Positions 1 through 8,393 are shown, counted from the stretch's first letter. The stretch: 38,205 bases of DNA from Mucilaginibacter_A sp964236465 (GCA_964236465.1 CAXSBZ010000030.1:1-38205); one strand, 5' to 3'. A program made the numbers and translations. The notes: a model not told the origin generated them from the sequence alone.

Positions 1-2
1 GT

Positions 3-53
3 TTGCTAGATGCCGGAAAAATCAAATCCGACGGCGAAAGATATTATATTTAG
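3..53 (+). CDS. C-terminal end of an unidentified protein (partial)
   Basis: An open frame enters from the left edge and ends at the TAG at 51-53, reading LLDAGKIKSDGERYYI. Its composition looks protein-like, but 16 residues are too few to name a family. It would be convergent with yajQ. Confidence 0.3.
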   Translation: MLDAGKIKSDGERYYI

Positions 54-74
54 CCGGAAATTCTTTTGGCTCCA

Positions 75-99
75 ATGCTTCTTTTAGCAGTATAAATTT
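75..99 (+). repeat. Dispersed ATGCTTCTTTTA motif, copy 1
   Basis: The core is intact, followed by GC-AGTAT and AAATTT. It lies in the gene-free stretch between the partial gene and the 3' end of yajQ. Nothing else was recognised between 54 and 279 apart from the next copy. Confidence 0.7.
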
Positions 100-173
100 A
101 AGTTGCTTCCCAGCAAAAATCAACAATGAAAATTTCGGTGCAATGAATATTAAAAAGATACTCTAAAAGGAAT

Positions 174-199
174 ATGCTTCTTTTATCGGGTAAAAATTG
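174..199 (+). repeat. Dispersed ATGCTTCTTTTA motif, copy 2
   Basis: This is a full-length copy with the TATCGGG centre and AAAAATTG tail, in the same orientation as copy 1 and 99 bp from it. Confidence 0.8.
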
Positions 200-279
200 A
201 ATCGGGAAAAAAATTAGATTTGGTTAAAATTTGCTTTTCCTGCCGCAATTTTTCCGTAAGCCGGCGTCTACAGCTAACC

Positions 280-771
280 TTAGTTCCGCATATTACTATA
301 TTGCAGCGGCTGTCCAAAATCTTCTCCTCGGCAAAGTGAAATCACGGCTTGCAGGTCATCAATCTTTTTGGCCGTTACGCGCACCTGATCGTCCATAATC
401 GAAGCTTGCACTTTCAAACCGCTGTCTTTGATTTTTTTAACGATTTTTTTGGCAGCTTCTTTGTCAATGCCTTCCACAATTTTGATTTCCTTGCGGATCA
501 TGTTGCCCGAAGCATATTCCTGCTTACCAAAATCCATAGCGTTCGGATCCAAACCTTGCTTTATCATCCGGCTGATGATGGAATCCTGAATAGCTTTCAA
601 GCGCATGTCATTTTCGGTTACAATGGTTACTTCGTTGGTTTTTTTGTCCAGCTCCACCGTGCTTTTGGAATCGTTGAAATCAAAACGGTTCAGGATTTCT
701 TTTTTGGCATTGTTGATGGCATTGTCTAAGGTTTGTGCATCAATTTTGCTGACAATATCGAAAGAAGGCAT
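280..771 (-). CDS. yajQ: YajQ family nucleotide-binding protein
   Basis: A 163-residue protein, the usual full length for the YajQ/DUF520 family. It starts MPSFDIVSKID and ends in the typical DFGQPLQYSNMRN-type tail. Family members have two ferredoxin-like folds and bind nucleotides; some act as cyclic di-GMP effectors that bind DNA or a transcription factor. The conserved NFDF-like segment (NRFDFNDSKSTVEL, about residues 28-41) and the RKEIKIVEGI segment (about 93-102) support the assignment. The ATG at 771 fits the family N-terminus. The gene stands alone, divergent from the histone-like gene at 905. The family call is firm; the role in this organism is unknown. Confidence 0.93.
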   Translation of the reverse strand: MPSFDIVSKIDAQTLDNAINNAKKEILNRFDFNDSKSTVELDKKTNEVTIVTENDMRLKAIQDSIISRMIKQGLDPNAMDFGKQEYASGNMIRKEIKIVEGIDKEAAKKIVKKIKDSGLKVQASIMDDQVRVTAKKIDDLQAVISLCRGEDFGQPLQYSNMRN

Positions 772-904
772 AATAAGTAGTTTTATTTTAAATGAATTGG
801 ATTTTATCTGATAGCTTTATCAGAAATAAAAATTTGGTAGCAATTTAGCACAATATCATAAATTTATCGATCTCTCACTATATTATCAACATAGAAAACA
901 AATA

Positions 905-1495
905 ATGAAAAAGAAAGAAAAATCAAAAGTAAAAAACAAAGACCTTGAAAACAGCATAACAAATAAATTTATGGAAGCCGTAAAAGGGTTGGGCCATGAT
1001 GCAGAAAAGTTGAAAAAAGAGATTTCCAAAGCTGGTAAAGCTGTTTCGCAGAAGATAAATTTAGCCTTAAAAAAAGAACAGAAAGCAACAGCAAAAGCTA
1101 ATGGCCCAAAAGATAAACCGGCAGGCAAACCGGCTAAAACCAAAGATGTTAAAGTAGATAAAGTGCTGTCTAAAGCAAGCAAAACATCTGCAAAAACTGC
1201 TGCTATTTCCAGCCGCTCGGTAGCAAAACCAATTGTTCCGGCAATTGATAAATCGCTGACCACACCCAACGAAAAACCAGTGGTAAAAGAAGCATCAGCC
1301 CCGGAGCCGCTGAAGCGCACACGCGCGCCGCGCCGCAAAAAAGAAGAAATTGAGGCACAGGAAAAAGCCAAAAAAGAGGCGGTAAAAGAAGCATCTGCAC
1401 CCGCAAAACGTACCCGTGCGCCACGCAAGCCAAAAGCCGTAACAACAGACGAGATTACGCCGGCAGAAGTAACCGGTTCTGAGGTTGACCGTTAA
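905..1495 (+). CDS. Lys/Ala-rich histone H1-like DNA-binding protein
   Basis: A 196-residue, strongly basic, low-complexity protein. Residues 1-65 are lysine-rich and probably helical. The C-terminal half carries two copies of a module: VKEASAP (127-133 and 160-166) followed by KRTRAPR plus more basic residues. The RAPR(R/K) patches resemble minor-groove-binding AT-hook-like tails, and the whole resembles the histone H1-like (Hc1-type) proteins common in Bacteroidota. By analogy it probably binds or compacts DNA. No catalytic motif is present. It is divergent from yajQ with a 133-bp gap, and a hairpin and a strong terminator follow it. Basic repeats evolve quickly, so it could equally be an RNA-binding or ribosome-associated protein. 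Confidence 0.65.
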   Translation: MKKKEKSKVKNKDLENSITNKFMEAVKGLGHDAEKLKKEISKAGKAVSQKINLALKKEQKATAKANGPKDKPAGKPAKTKDVKVDKVLSKASKTSAKTAAISSRSVAKPIVPAIDKSLTTPNEKPVVKEASAPEPLKRTRAPRRKKEEIEAQEKAKKEAVKEASAPAKRTRAPRKPKAVTTDEITPAEVTGSEVDR

Positions 1496-1510
1496 TCCGA
1501 ATTGTTATTA

Positions 1511-1540
1511 TTGTTGATCCTAAGGAGGATTTGTCAACAA
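1511..1540 (+). other. Inverted repeat after the histone-like gene
   Basis: TTGTTGA (1511-1517) pairs exactly with TCAACAA (1534-1540), and TCCT pairs with AGGA inside. It is not followed by a T-run, so it may be a stabilising 3' hairpin rather than a terminator. Confidence 0.45.
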
Positions 1541-1559
1541 TCAGATACCAATTTTTACG

Positions 1560-1588
1560 TTCCCGGCACAACCTTACGGGAATTTTTT
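1560..1588 (+). terminator. Intrinsic terminator just upstream of ppk1
   Basis: TTCCCG (1560-1565) pairs with CGGGAA (1577-1582) across an 11-nt loop and is followed by six Ts. It fits a terminator for the histone-like gene, but it ends only 14 nt before the ppk1 ATG. Little room is left for a ppk1 promoter unless the hairpin sits in the ppk1 leader. Confidence 0.7.
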
Positions 1589-1602
1589 GTTGTTAGTATG
1601 CT

Positions 1603-3657
1603 ATGAATTCCAAACATATTCCTTTAACCAACCGCGAAATCAGTTGGCTTTATTTTAACGACCGGGTTTTGCAGGAAGCCGCAGATGAAGCCGTGCCGCT
1701 GATCGAAAGAGTCCGTTTTCTGGCCATATTTTCTTCCAATATGGACGAATTTTACCGCGTTCGCGTGGCCACCTTAAATCGGTTAGCCAACCTGAACGAA
1801 AAGGCGAAGGAAATCCTGGGCTATAATCCGCGCAAGGTTTTAAGCCAAATCAAAAATCTGGTAATCAAGGAGGAAAAAAAGTTTAACAACCTGTATGAAA
1901 ATATCCTCCTGAAAAAACTGGCCGAAGAAAAAATCTTTATCCTGGATGATAAACAGCTGAACGTGTCGCGCGGAGCTTTTGTGAAAAGTTATTTCCGCGA
2001 AAAGCTGCTTTCCAACGTGGTTCCGGTGATGCTGAACAAACAAATGCCTATTCCGGAATTGAAAAACCAGGCACTTTATTTTTTCGTGAGATTAAGCAAA
2101 ACGGACCAAGAAAGCAATGCTAAACTGGCTATGATTGAAGTGCCTGAAAACATGTCGCGCTTTTTGGTTTTGCCGGAAACCAATCAGCTTAAGTTTATTA
2201 TTTTGCTCGATGATATTATCCGTTACTGTTTGGACGATATTTTTTTCATTTTTGATTACGACGTGATTGAAGCTTATTCTATCCAGCTTACGCGCGATGC
2301 AGAGTTGGACCTGGATAAGGAAGTGAGCGAAAAGTTTATCGAATCCTTATCCAAAAGCCTGCAAAAACGTAAAAAAGGCAAGCCGATGCGGATGCTTTAC
2401 GATACGGAAATGCCGGTGGACATGCTTTCGTATCTGGTGCGAAAAATGCAGCTGACAGCAGATAGTTTGATTCCCGGCAGCCGCTACCACAACTTTAAAG
2501 ATTTTATTAAATTTCCGAATGTTGGGCGGCCGGAACTGGAATATCCTAAACTGCCTTCGCTGCAAGTTCCGCATTTGTCTTTTGGCAAAAGCTTGTTGGG
2601 CATGATTAGCAAGCGGGATTTTTTGATCAGCACGCCGTATCAGTCTTTCGATTACGTTATCCATTTTTTGCGTGAAGCTGCGATTGATCCGAATGTGAAA
2701 GAAATCAGCATTACTTTGTACCGGCTGGCAGAAAATTCGAGGATTATCAATGCGCTAATCAATGCTGCGAAAAATGGAAAAGTTGTCCATTGCCTGGTCG
2801 AACTAAAAGCGCGTTTTGATGAACAAGCCAATATTTTTTGGAGCAGGCGGCTGGAAGAAGAAGGCGTGAAAGTAATTTATGGCGTTTCCGGCTACAAAGT
2901 GCACTCTAAAATATGCCTGATAAAGCGGTTGGAAAATAAAAAAACTGCTTATTACGCTTGTTTATCTACCGGAAATTTCAACGAAAAAACAGCAAAGATT
3001 TATGCTGATCATACATTGCTGACGGCTAATAAAAAAATTACTTTGAGTTTGGTGACGATTTTTGATGCTTTGCAAAAAAACACTGTTCCGCAGGGAATCA
3101 AAAATTTGCTGGTTTCTCCGATTGATTCGCGACAGCTGTTGTATAAAATGATCGACCGCGAAATTTCCAATGCTAAAAAAAGCATTCCGGCTTATATTAT
3201 TCTGAAAATGAACAGCTTGGCTGATGAAGCAATGATTGGTTATTTATACAAAGCCAGCAATGCGGGTGTCAAAATCAAATTGATTGTACGTGGCATGTGC
3301 TGTTTGGTGCCGGGTGTGAAAGGCTTTAGTGAGAATATTGAAGTAATCAGCATTGTGGATAAATACTTGGAACATGCACGTATTTATATTTTTGCCGATG
3401 GCGGAAAAGAGCAAATATTCCTGACTTCTTCCGACCTGATGACCCGAAATTTGGACCATCGGGTGGAAGTAGGTTTCCCGATCCTGGAGAAAAACCTGAA
3501 ACAGGAAATTATGGATTTGATCAACATCCAGCTTCACGACAACACAAAAGCCCGGGAAATAAATAGTTTGAACAATAACCGGTATCATAAAACAGACGAC
3601 AAGATAAAAATCCGGTCGCAATTTGATATTTATAATTATTTAAAACAGAAGAAATAA
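1603..3657 (+). CDS. ppk1: Polyphosphate kinase 1
   Basis: A 684-residue protein of normal PPK1 length. It catalyses reversible transfer of ATP gamma-phosphate onto polyphosphate. The N-domain shows REISWLYFNDRVLQEA and FSSNMDEFYRVRV. The two phospholipase-D-like domains carry the histidine expected to be autophosphorylated, His434 in KVHSKICL, and the second active-site histidine, His591 in YLEHARIYIF. Arginines in SRRLEEEGVKV and the DLMTRNLDHRVEVGFPI segment also match the family. The ATG at 1603 gives the standard N-terminus. The ppx homologue starts 4 nt after the stop, so synthesis and breakdown of polyphosphate are probably co-transcribed. Confidence 0.96.
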   Translation: MNSKHIPLTNREISWLYFNDRVLQEAADEAVPLIERVRFLAIFSSNMDEFYRVRVATLNRLANLNEKAKEILGYNPRKVLSQIKNLVIKEEKKFNNLYENILLKKLAEEKIFILDDKQLNVSRGAFVKSYFREKLLSNVVPVMLNKQMPIPELKNQALYFFVRLSKTDQESNAKLAMIEVPENMSRFLVLPETNQLKFIILLDDIIRYCLDDIFFIFDYDVIEAYSIQLTRDAELDLDKEVSEKFIESLSKSLQKRKKGKPMRMLYDTEMPVDMLSYLVRKMQLTADSLIPGSRYHNFKDFIKFPNVGRPELEYPKLPSLQVPHLSFGKSLLGMISKRDFLISTPYQSFDYVIHFLREAAIDPNVKEISITLYRLAENSRIINALINAAKNGKVVHCLVELKARFDEQANIFWSRRLEEEGVKVIYGVSGYKVHSKICLIKRLENKKTAYYACLSTGNFNEKTAKIYADHTLLTANKKITLSLVTIFDALQKNTVPQGIKNLLVSPIDSRQLLYKMIDREISNAKKSIPAYIILKMNSLADEAMIGYLYKASNAGVKIKLIVRGMCCLVPGVKGFSENIEVISIVDKYLEHARIYIFADGGKEQIFLTSSDLMTRNLDHRVEVGFPILEKNLKQEIMDLINIQLHDNTKAREINSLNNNRYHKTDDKIKIRSQFDIYNYLKQKK

Positions 3658-3661
3658 TATT

Positions 3662-4540
3662 TTGAGATACGCTGCTATTGATATTGGTTCCAACGCCGTG
3701 CGCCTGCTGATTGCGGATGTGATGGATACTGCCAACCCCGTTACTTTCAAAAAAAATACACTGATCCGGGTGCCGTTGCGCTTAGGCGATGATGCTTTTA
3801 TCGACCATAAAATCTCCCCAAAAAAAGTAGAAAACTTAGTGAAAACGATGCTGGCTTTCAAAAACCTGATGGACGTTTATGGTGTAACCAAATATTTGGC
3901 CTGCGCTACGTCGGCCATGCGCGAAGCGGCAAACGGACAGGAAATTGTGCAGCAGGTAAAAAAACAAGGTGGAATTGATCTGGAAATTGTTGGCGGACAG
4001 CGGGAAGCCAATATCATTTATGCAAGTCATTTTGAAGAGAAACTGGACCGGAAAAAGAACTATCTGTATATTGATGTTGGCGGCGGAAGCACCGAATTAT
4101 CGTTTTTTTCAGACGGTGTTTTGGTGGCGTCGCAATCTTTCAATATCGGCACCATCCGTATTCTGGACAATCAGGATAAAACCGAAACCTGGAAAGAAAT
4201 GGAGCAGTTTTTAACTTTTAAAACCAAATCTTATAAAGATATTACTGGCATTGGCACAGGCGGAAACATCAATAAACTATTTAAATTGTCGGAAGAAAAA
4301 GAAGGTAAGCCCATGTCTTTCAATAAGTTGAAAAGTTTGCACCATCATTTAAGTTCGTATTCTTTGAAAGACCGTATCCAGGTTTTGGGTTTGAATAATG
4401 ATCGGGCCGATGTAATTATCCCGGCTGCGCTGATCTTTATCACGGTAATGAAATCGGCCGGAATTAAAAATATTTTTGTGCCGAAAGTAGGCATGGTAGA
4501 TGGGATTATCCAGCTGCTGATTGAAGAAAACTTAAAGTAG
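3662..4540 (+). CDS. ppx: Ppx/GppA family exopolyphosphatase
   Basis: A 292-residue protein matching the short Ppx/GppA phosphatases, which have the sugar-kinase/actin-like ATPase fold. The N-terminal phosphate loop is AAIDIGSNAVRLLI (residues 4-17), and the second glycine-rich loop is DVGGGSTELSFF. Such enzymes release phosphate from polyphosphate ends or hydrolyse pppGpp; the ppk1 neighbour favours polyphosphate. The start is a TTG at 3662, immediately after the ppk1 stop, because no ATG precedes the conserved phosphate loop. Its 3' end lies in a 58-bp tandem duplication. Confidence 0.92.
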   Translation: MRYAAIDIGSNAVRLLIADVMDTANPVTFKKNTLIRVPLRLGDDAFIDHKISPKKVENLVKTMLAFKNLMDVYGVTKYLACATSAMREAANGQEIVQQVKKQGGIDLEIVGGQREANIIYASHFEEKLDRKKNYLYIDVGGGSTELSFFSDGVLVASQSFNIGTIRILDNQDKTETWKEMEQFLTFKTKSYKDITGIGTGGNINKLFKLSEEKEGKPMSFNKLKSLHHHLSSYSLKDRIQVLGLNNDRADVIIPAALIFITVMKSAGIKNIFVPKVGMVDGIIQLLIEENLK

Positions 4541-4639
4541 CAATGCTTCTTTTATCGCCCCAAAATCGATGAAGAAAAATAAAGAAAATCTAAAATAGCG
4601 ATGCTGTTTTTATCGCCTGAAAATTGATGAAGAAAAAAA
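4524..4639 (+). repeat. 58-bp tandem duplication spanning the ppx end, dispersed motif and ubiX start
   Basis: Unit 4524-4581 is repeated at 4582-4639 with about ten differences. Each unit holds a ppx-tail-like segment (GAAAACTTAAAGTAG against GAAAATCTAAAATAG), one dispersed motif (4543-4568 and 4601-4626) and an ATGAAGAAAAA ubiX-like start. The first unit keeps a dead start at 4569 that reads MKKNKENLK and stops at 4598. Only the second leads into ubiX. Confidence 0.85.
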
Positions 4640-5196
4640 TTGTAGTGGCCATAACCGGTGCCAGCGGTGCTGTTTATGCCAAATTATTACTGGAAAAATT
4701 GCAGCTTTTGCAGGATCAGATCCTGGAAGTCGGCATTGTAATGTCTGACAATGCCCGCGATGTTTGGAAGTTTGAGCTGGATGATGAAAGTTACCAGCAA
4801 TTGCCTTTCAAAATTTACAATAAAGCTGATTTCTGGGCACCTTTTGCTTCCGGTTCTGCGCGTTTTGATACCATGGTTATTGTGCCTTGTTCGATGGGAA
4901 CTTTAGGGCGGATTGCTGCCGGGATATCCAACGATCTGACCACGCGCGCAGCCGATGTGATCCTGAAAGAACGGCGAAAACTCATTTTGGTGGCACGAGA
5001 TACACCGTTGAGCCTGATCCATTTGCGCAATATGCAAACCGTAACCGAAGCTGGCGGCATCATTTGCCCAGCTGTGCCTTCCTTTTATAGTCGCCCAAAA
5101 ACGATTGAAGAAGTGGCGATGACGGTGGTAAACCGGATTATTGATTTGGTAGGATTGGAGCACGAAACTTACCGCTGGAGCGAAGGGGAAAAGTAA
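4627..5196 (+). CDS. ubiX: UbiX family flavin prenyltransferase
   Basis: A 189-residue protein of normal UbiX length. The enzyme prenylates FMN with dimethylallyl phosphate to make the cofactor for UbiD-type decarboxylases. Visible signatures are the N-terminal flavin-binding VAITGASGAVYA, the VPCSMGTLGRIAAGISNDL segment (SMGTL and the SNDLTTRAADV helix) and RRKLILVARDTPLSLIHLRNM near the active site. The ATG at 4627 is preferred over the adjoining TTG at 4624. The gene follows ppx after the 58-bp duplication. No ubiD is visible in the window. Confidence 0.93.
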   Translation: MKKKIVVAITGASGAVYAKLLLEKLQLLQDQILEVGIVMSDNARDVWKFELDDESYQQLPFKIYNKADFWAPFASGSARFDTMVIVPCSMGTLGRIAAGISNDLTTRAADVILKERRKLILVARDTPLSLIHLRNMQTVTEAGGIICPAVPSFYSRPKTIEEVAMTVVNRIIDLVGLEHETYRWSEGEK

Positions 5197-5210
5197 GCTT
5201 CACTAATTTT

Positions 5211-5299
5211 TTGTCATCTCGACCGAAGGGAGAGATCTTCATCAAAGCGGTTAATTGCAAAAGTTGAAAAAAGACTTCTCCCTTTGGTCGAAATGACAA
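5211..5299. repeat. Intergenic palindrome, GTCATCTCGACC family
   Basis: The arms at 5211-5240 and 5273-5299 pair with few mismatches around a 32-nt centre. They share TTGTCAT-TCGACC-AGGGAGA with the elements at 22656 and 25913. It could fold as a terminator after ubiX. A dispersed-motif copy begins at its last base. Confidence 0.8.
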
Positions 5300-5324
5300 T
5301 GCTTCTTTTACCCTACAAAAATCA
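5299..5324 (+). repeat. Dispersed motif fused to palindrome end
   Basis: This copy has the ACCC centre variant (TTTTACCCTAC) and an AAAAATC tail. Confidence 0.75.
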
Positions 5325-5378
5325 GTGCCTGTATTTTCCATAAACAATGAACCATTAACTATTATTCAATAATCCTCC

Positions 5379-5404
5379 TACTTCTTTTACCCTATATTTT
5401 TTAT
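5379..5404 (+). repeat. Dispersed motif overlapping the mtaB promoter
   Basis: The 5' end has diverged (TACTTCTTTTACCC). The T-rich tail runs into the TATCTTTG promoter box, so the motif may shape the promoter's upstream region. Confidence 0.6.
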
Positions 5405-5409
5405 CTTTG
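5402..5409 (+). promoter_or_regulatory. TAnnTTTG -7 box for mtaB
   Basis: TATCTTTG matches the Bacteroidota -7 consensus exactly and ends 9 nt before the ATG at 5419, so the transcript should be nearly leaderless. No convincing -33 TTG was identified. Confidence 0.6.
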
Positions 5410-5418
5410 CAGCTTACA

Positions 5419-6738
5419 ATGAATAGGAAAATTGCCTTTTATACGCTCGGTTGCAAGCTCAATTATTCAGAAACTTCTGCTATCAGCAGGCAGTTTAAAC
5501 AAGCTGATTATGATGTAGTTAACTTCACTGATCAAGCTGATGTTTACGTGATCAACACTTGCTCGGTTACCGAAAATGCCGACCGCAAATGTAAAAAGGT
5601 AGTAAAAGAAGCCTTGAAAATTTCTCCGCTGGCCTATGTGGCCATTATAGGTTGCTACGCGCAATTAAAGCCACAGGAAATTTCTGAAATTGAGGGCGTG
5701 GATTTGGTTTTGGGTGCTGCTGAGAAATTCCAATTAGTTGATCATATTACCGATCTCACCAAAAACCCTAAAGCACTTGTTTATAATTCACCGGTAAAAG
5801 AAGCAAACCAATTTATTCCTTCTTATTCTTTTGGTGATCGTACACGCACGTTTTTGAAAGTTCAAGACGGCTGCGATTATTCCTGTTCGTTCTGCACCAT
5901 CCCGATGGCACGCGGGGCAAGCAGGAGTGATACCATCAGCAACGTAATTTGCCAAGCTCAGGAAATTGCTTTTTCCGGTGTGAAAGAAATCGTGCTGACC
6001 GGCGTGAACCTGGGTGATTTTGGGTTGATCGATGGCATCCGTCAGTATAAATTCATTGATTTGATCAAAGCTTTGGACAAAGTGGAAGGTATCGACCGGA
6101 TTCGGATTTCTTCTATTGAACCAAACCTGCTTACCGATCAAATCATTGCTTTTGTGGCTGCTTCCAAACGGTTTGTGCCGCATTTTCATATTCCGCTACA
6201 ATCCGGTTCCAACAAAATATTAAGTTTGATGCGCCGCCGTTACAAACGAGAATTATACGTAGAACGCATCCGAAAAATCAAAGAACTGATGCCCGATTGC
6301 TGCATTGGTGTAGATGTAATCGTTGGTTTTCCAGGAGAAACACGCGAAGATTTCATTAATACTTATAATTTTTTGAACGAATTGCCGGTTTCCTATTTGC
6401 ATGTTTTTACATATTCCGAACGGGAAAATACCTTGGCAACAGAACTATCCGGCGTTGTGCCAGGTTCTACACGTGCCGAGCGTAGTAAAATGCTGCATAT
6501 TTTATCCGGTAAAAAACGCAGGGCATTTTACGAATCGCAAGTTGGAAGAATAGCTGATGTACTTTTCGAGCGCGAAACCAACGATGGTTTGATGCATGGC
6601 TTCACCCGAAATTACGTCAAGATTGAAACCACTTATGATCCTTTGATGGTGAATGAAATTCGGCCGGTACTTTTAACAGCCATTGCTGCATCCGGCGACA
6701 TGGAAATTGAGGAAACAGCAGAAATTCTGATTCATTAG
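5419..6738 (+). CDS. mtaB: MtaB-type tRNA methylthiotransferase
   Basis: A 439-residue radical-SAM methylthiotransferase. Three N-terminal cysteines (Cys12, Cys48 in NTCSVT and Cys79 in GCYAQ) are placed to hold the auxiliary [4Fe-4S] cluster. The radical-SAM cluster is Cys152, Cys156 and Cys159 in CDYSCSFC. A TRAM-like C-terminus follows. TLGCKLNYSET at the start and the single-piece length favour MtaB, which makes ms2t6A37 in tRNA, over MiaB or RimO. The ATG at 5419 is chosen because the upstream in-frame TTG at 5407 lies inside the promoter box. It is the first gene of a run that continues with lgt. Confidence 0.9.
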   Translation: MNRKIAFYTLGCKLNYSETSAISRQFKQADYDVVNFTDQADVYVINTCSVTENADRKCKKVVKEALKISPLAYVAIIGCYAQLKPQEISEIEGVDLVLGAAEKFQLVDHITDLTKNPKALVYNSPVKEANQFIPSYSFGDRTRTFLKVQDGCDYSCSFCTIPMARGASRSDTISNVICQAQEIAFSGVKEIVLTGVNLGDFGLIDGIRQYKFIDLIKALDKVEGIDRIRISSIEPNLLTDQIIAFVAASKRFVPHFHIPLQSGSNKILSLMRRRYKRELYVERIRKIKELMPDCCIGVDVIVGFPGETREDFINTYNFLNELPVSYLHVFTYSERENTLATELSGVVPGSTRAERSKMLHILSGKKRRAFYESQVGRIADVLFERETNDGLMHGFTRNYVKIETTYDPLMVNEIRPVLLTAIAASGDMEIEETAEILIH

Positions 6739-6741
6739 TTT

Positions 6742-6749
6742 TATCTTCG
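6742..6749 (+). promoter_or_regulatory. TAnnTTYG -7 box for lgt
   Basis: TATCTTCG starts just after the mtaB stop and ends 16 nt before the lgt ATG. It suggests lgt-gtrA-suhB can be transcribed independently of mtaB. Confidence 0.5.
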
Positions 6750-6765
6750 CTCGAAAACTGAGCAC

Positions 6766-7929
6766 ATGTTTCCAACCATAACTGATCTTATCCGATACTT
6801 AACTGGCATCAATATTCCGCTTCCGATCCAAACGTTTGGTTTTTTTGTCGCCCTGGCATTCATCGTTTCCTATTGGGCTTTTGAGCAGGAAATGAAGCGG
6901 AAAGAAAAGCTTGGCTACATTCATCCTTTCAAAAAAACGATTACCACCGGCGAACCTGCTTCTGTTTTAGAGCTGACGGGCAACGCGGTTTTCGGTTTTT
7001 TCCTCGGTTACAAATTGTTGGATGCTGTTTTTAACTACCAAATGTTGGTTGCTAATCCGCAAGAATTTTTGCTTTCTACACGTGGCAATTGGTTGGGTGG
7101 TATTATTTTGGCCGCGGCTTTTGCTTATTGGGCTTATGCGGAAAAGAAAAAGTCAGCTTTGCCTCAACCCAAAACACAGGAAATAACGGTACACCCTTAC
7201 GAATTGATGGGCACAATGCTGGTTTGGGCCGCTTTTTGGGGATTTGCCGGTGCCAAATTATTCAACGGACTCGAAAACTGGCACGAGTTTGTAAAAGATC
7301 CGGTTGGGATGATGGTCGGTTTTAGCGGTTTAACTTTTTACGGCGGCTTGATTTGCGGAGGTGCGGCGGTGATGTACATCGCCCACAAAAACCACATCAA
7401 ACTCATCCACATGGCCGATATTGGTTCGCCGGGAATGATGATTGCTTATGGCGTTGGCCGCATCGGTTGCCAGCTTTCCGGTGATGGCGATTGGGGAATT
7501 GCCAATCTCAACCCAAAACCAAACTGGTTGAGCTGGGCACCGGATTGGGTTTGGGCTTTCCGGTTTCCGCATAATGTAGGCGATGAAGGCGTGCAGATAC
7601 CAGACTGCGTGGGCAAATTTTGTCATCAATTGCCGGTGCCGGTTTATCCCACTTCATTTTACGAATCTGTCATTTGCATAGCACTGTTCCTTTTTTTGTG
7701 GTGGCTGAGGAAATACATCAAAACGCCAGGGTTGATGTTTGGCATTTACCTGATCCTAAACGGGGTAGAAAGGTTTTTGATCGAACTGATTCGCGTCAAT
7801 ACCAAATATCATGTTTTCGGTCTTGCATTTACCCAGGCCGAATTTATATCAGCCGTTTTGGTTTTAACCGGGATTGGCTTTGTTGCGCAGGCATTTTTAA
7901 GGCATAAAAGAAGCATCACCCCAATTTAA
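6766..7929 (+). CDS. lgt: Prolipoprotein diacylglyceryl transferase
   Basis: A 387-residue polytopic membrane protein that transfers diacylglycerol from phosphatidylglycerol to the lipobox cysteine of prolipoproteins. The Lgt signature is AYGVGRIGCQLSGDGDWG (about residues 227-244, with Arg232). Several hydrophobic helices are visible, including PIQTFGFFVALAFIVSY at the start and GLMFGIYLILNGVERFLIE near the end. At 387 residues it is longer than the roughly 290 of E. coli, as is usual in Bacteroidota. Its stop overlaps the gtrA-like start by one base (TAATG). Its last codons (RHKRSITPI) are encoded by a dispersed-motif copy. Confidence 0.92.
   Translation: MFPTITDLIRYLTGINIPLPIQTFGFFVALAFIVSYWAFEQEMKRKEKLGYIHPFKKTITTGEPASVLELTGNAVFGFFLGYKLLDAVFNYQMLVANPQEFLLSTRGNWLGGIILAAAFAYWAYAEKKKSALPQPKTQEITVHPYELMGTMLVWAAFWGFAGAKLFNGLENWHEFVKDPVGMMVGFSGLTFYGGLICGGAAVMYIAHKNHIKLIHMADIGSPGMMIAYGVGRIGCQLSGDGDWGIANLNPKPNWLSWAPDWVWAFRFPHNVGDEGVQIPDCVGKFCHQLPVPVYPTSFYESVICIALFLFLWWLRKYIKTPGLMFGIYLILNGVERFLIELIRVNTKYHVFGLAFTQAEFISAVLVLTGIGFVAQAFLRHKRSITPI
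7891..7916 (-). repeat. Dispersed motif inside the lgt 3' end
   Basis: Read on the minus strand it is ATGCTTCTTTTATGCC followed by TTAAAAATG, an almost full copy. In the lgt frame it encodes the hydrophilic tail residues FLRHKRSI, so the C-terminus may have been extended by the repeat. Confidence 0.6.
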
Positions 7930-8393
7930 TGCCGATAAAAACCAAAAACCCTTTTGTCAAGAAGCTGCTTAAAAACGAGGTAGTTCTTTTTTTTCTATCC
8001 GCAGGCGTCGGTTTTATGGTCGATGGTTTAGTTTATTACTTCGTTTACCACTATTATTTTATCAGTCATAGCGTAAAAATATTCAATTACACTATTTCCG
8101 GGGATATATTTTCCTTGATTATTTCTTACAGTTGCTGCATTGTTTGCAATTTTTTGCTCACCAAATACTTCGTTTTTGCACATTCCAAACTTTCATCACA
8201 AAATCAGTTTTTACGGTTTTTCATGGTTGCATTTGTTGGTTTCTTTGCTAATTTGCTGATGCTGCGGCTTTTTGTTTACGTATTTAAAATGTATCCGCCT
8301 TTGGCAAGAATAATTGGCGCGCTGAGTTTGGGCGTGGCCAGTTATTTTGTCCACAAGTTTTTTTCATTCAATATAAAAAGAGGTTCCAAATGA
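7929..8393 (+). CDS. GtrA-like family membrane protein
   Basis: A 154-residue protein with four predicted membrane helices: about 17-35 (VVLFFLSAGVGFMVDGLVYY), 54-75, 94-115 and 125-140. It has the GtrA/DPMS length and layout. These small proteins are thought to move polyprenyl-linked sugars or partner with glycosyltransferases. The ending YFVHKFFSFNI matches the family's terminal RY.N..F-like motif. It is translationally coupled to lgt (TAATG) and to suhB (ATGA at 8390). The substrate is not predictable. Confidence 0.8.
   Translation: MPIKTKNPFVKKLLKNEVVLFFLSAGVGFMVDGLVYYFVYHYYFISHSVKIFNYTISGDIFSLIISYSCCIVCNFLLTKYFVFAHSKLSSQNQFLRFFMVAFVGFFANLLMLRLFVYVFKMYPPLARIIGALSLGVASYFVHKFFSFNIKRGSK

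Noticed and set aside
1288..1400. GTAAAAGAAGCATC inside the histone-like gene, also GTAAAAGAAGC at 5800, 18447 and 29909
   Set aside because: These are codons for Val-Lys-Glu-Ala in frame and lack the AAAAT tail, so they are not counted as motif copies.
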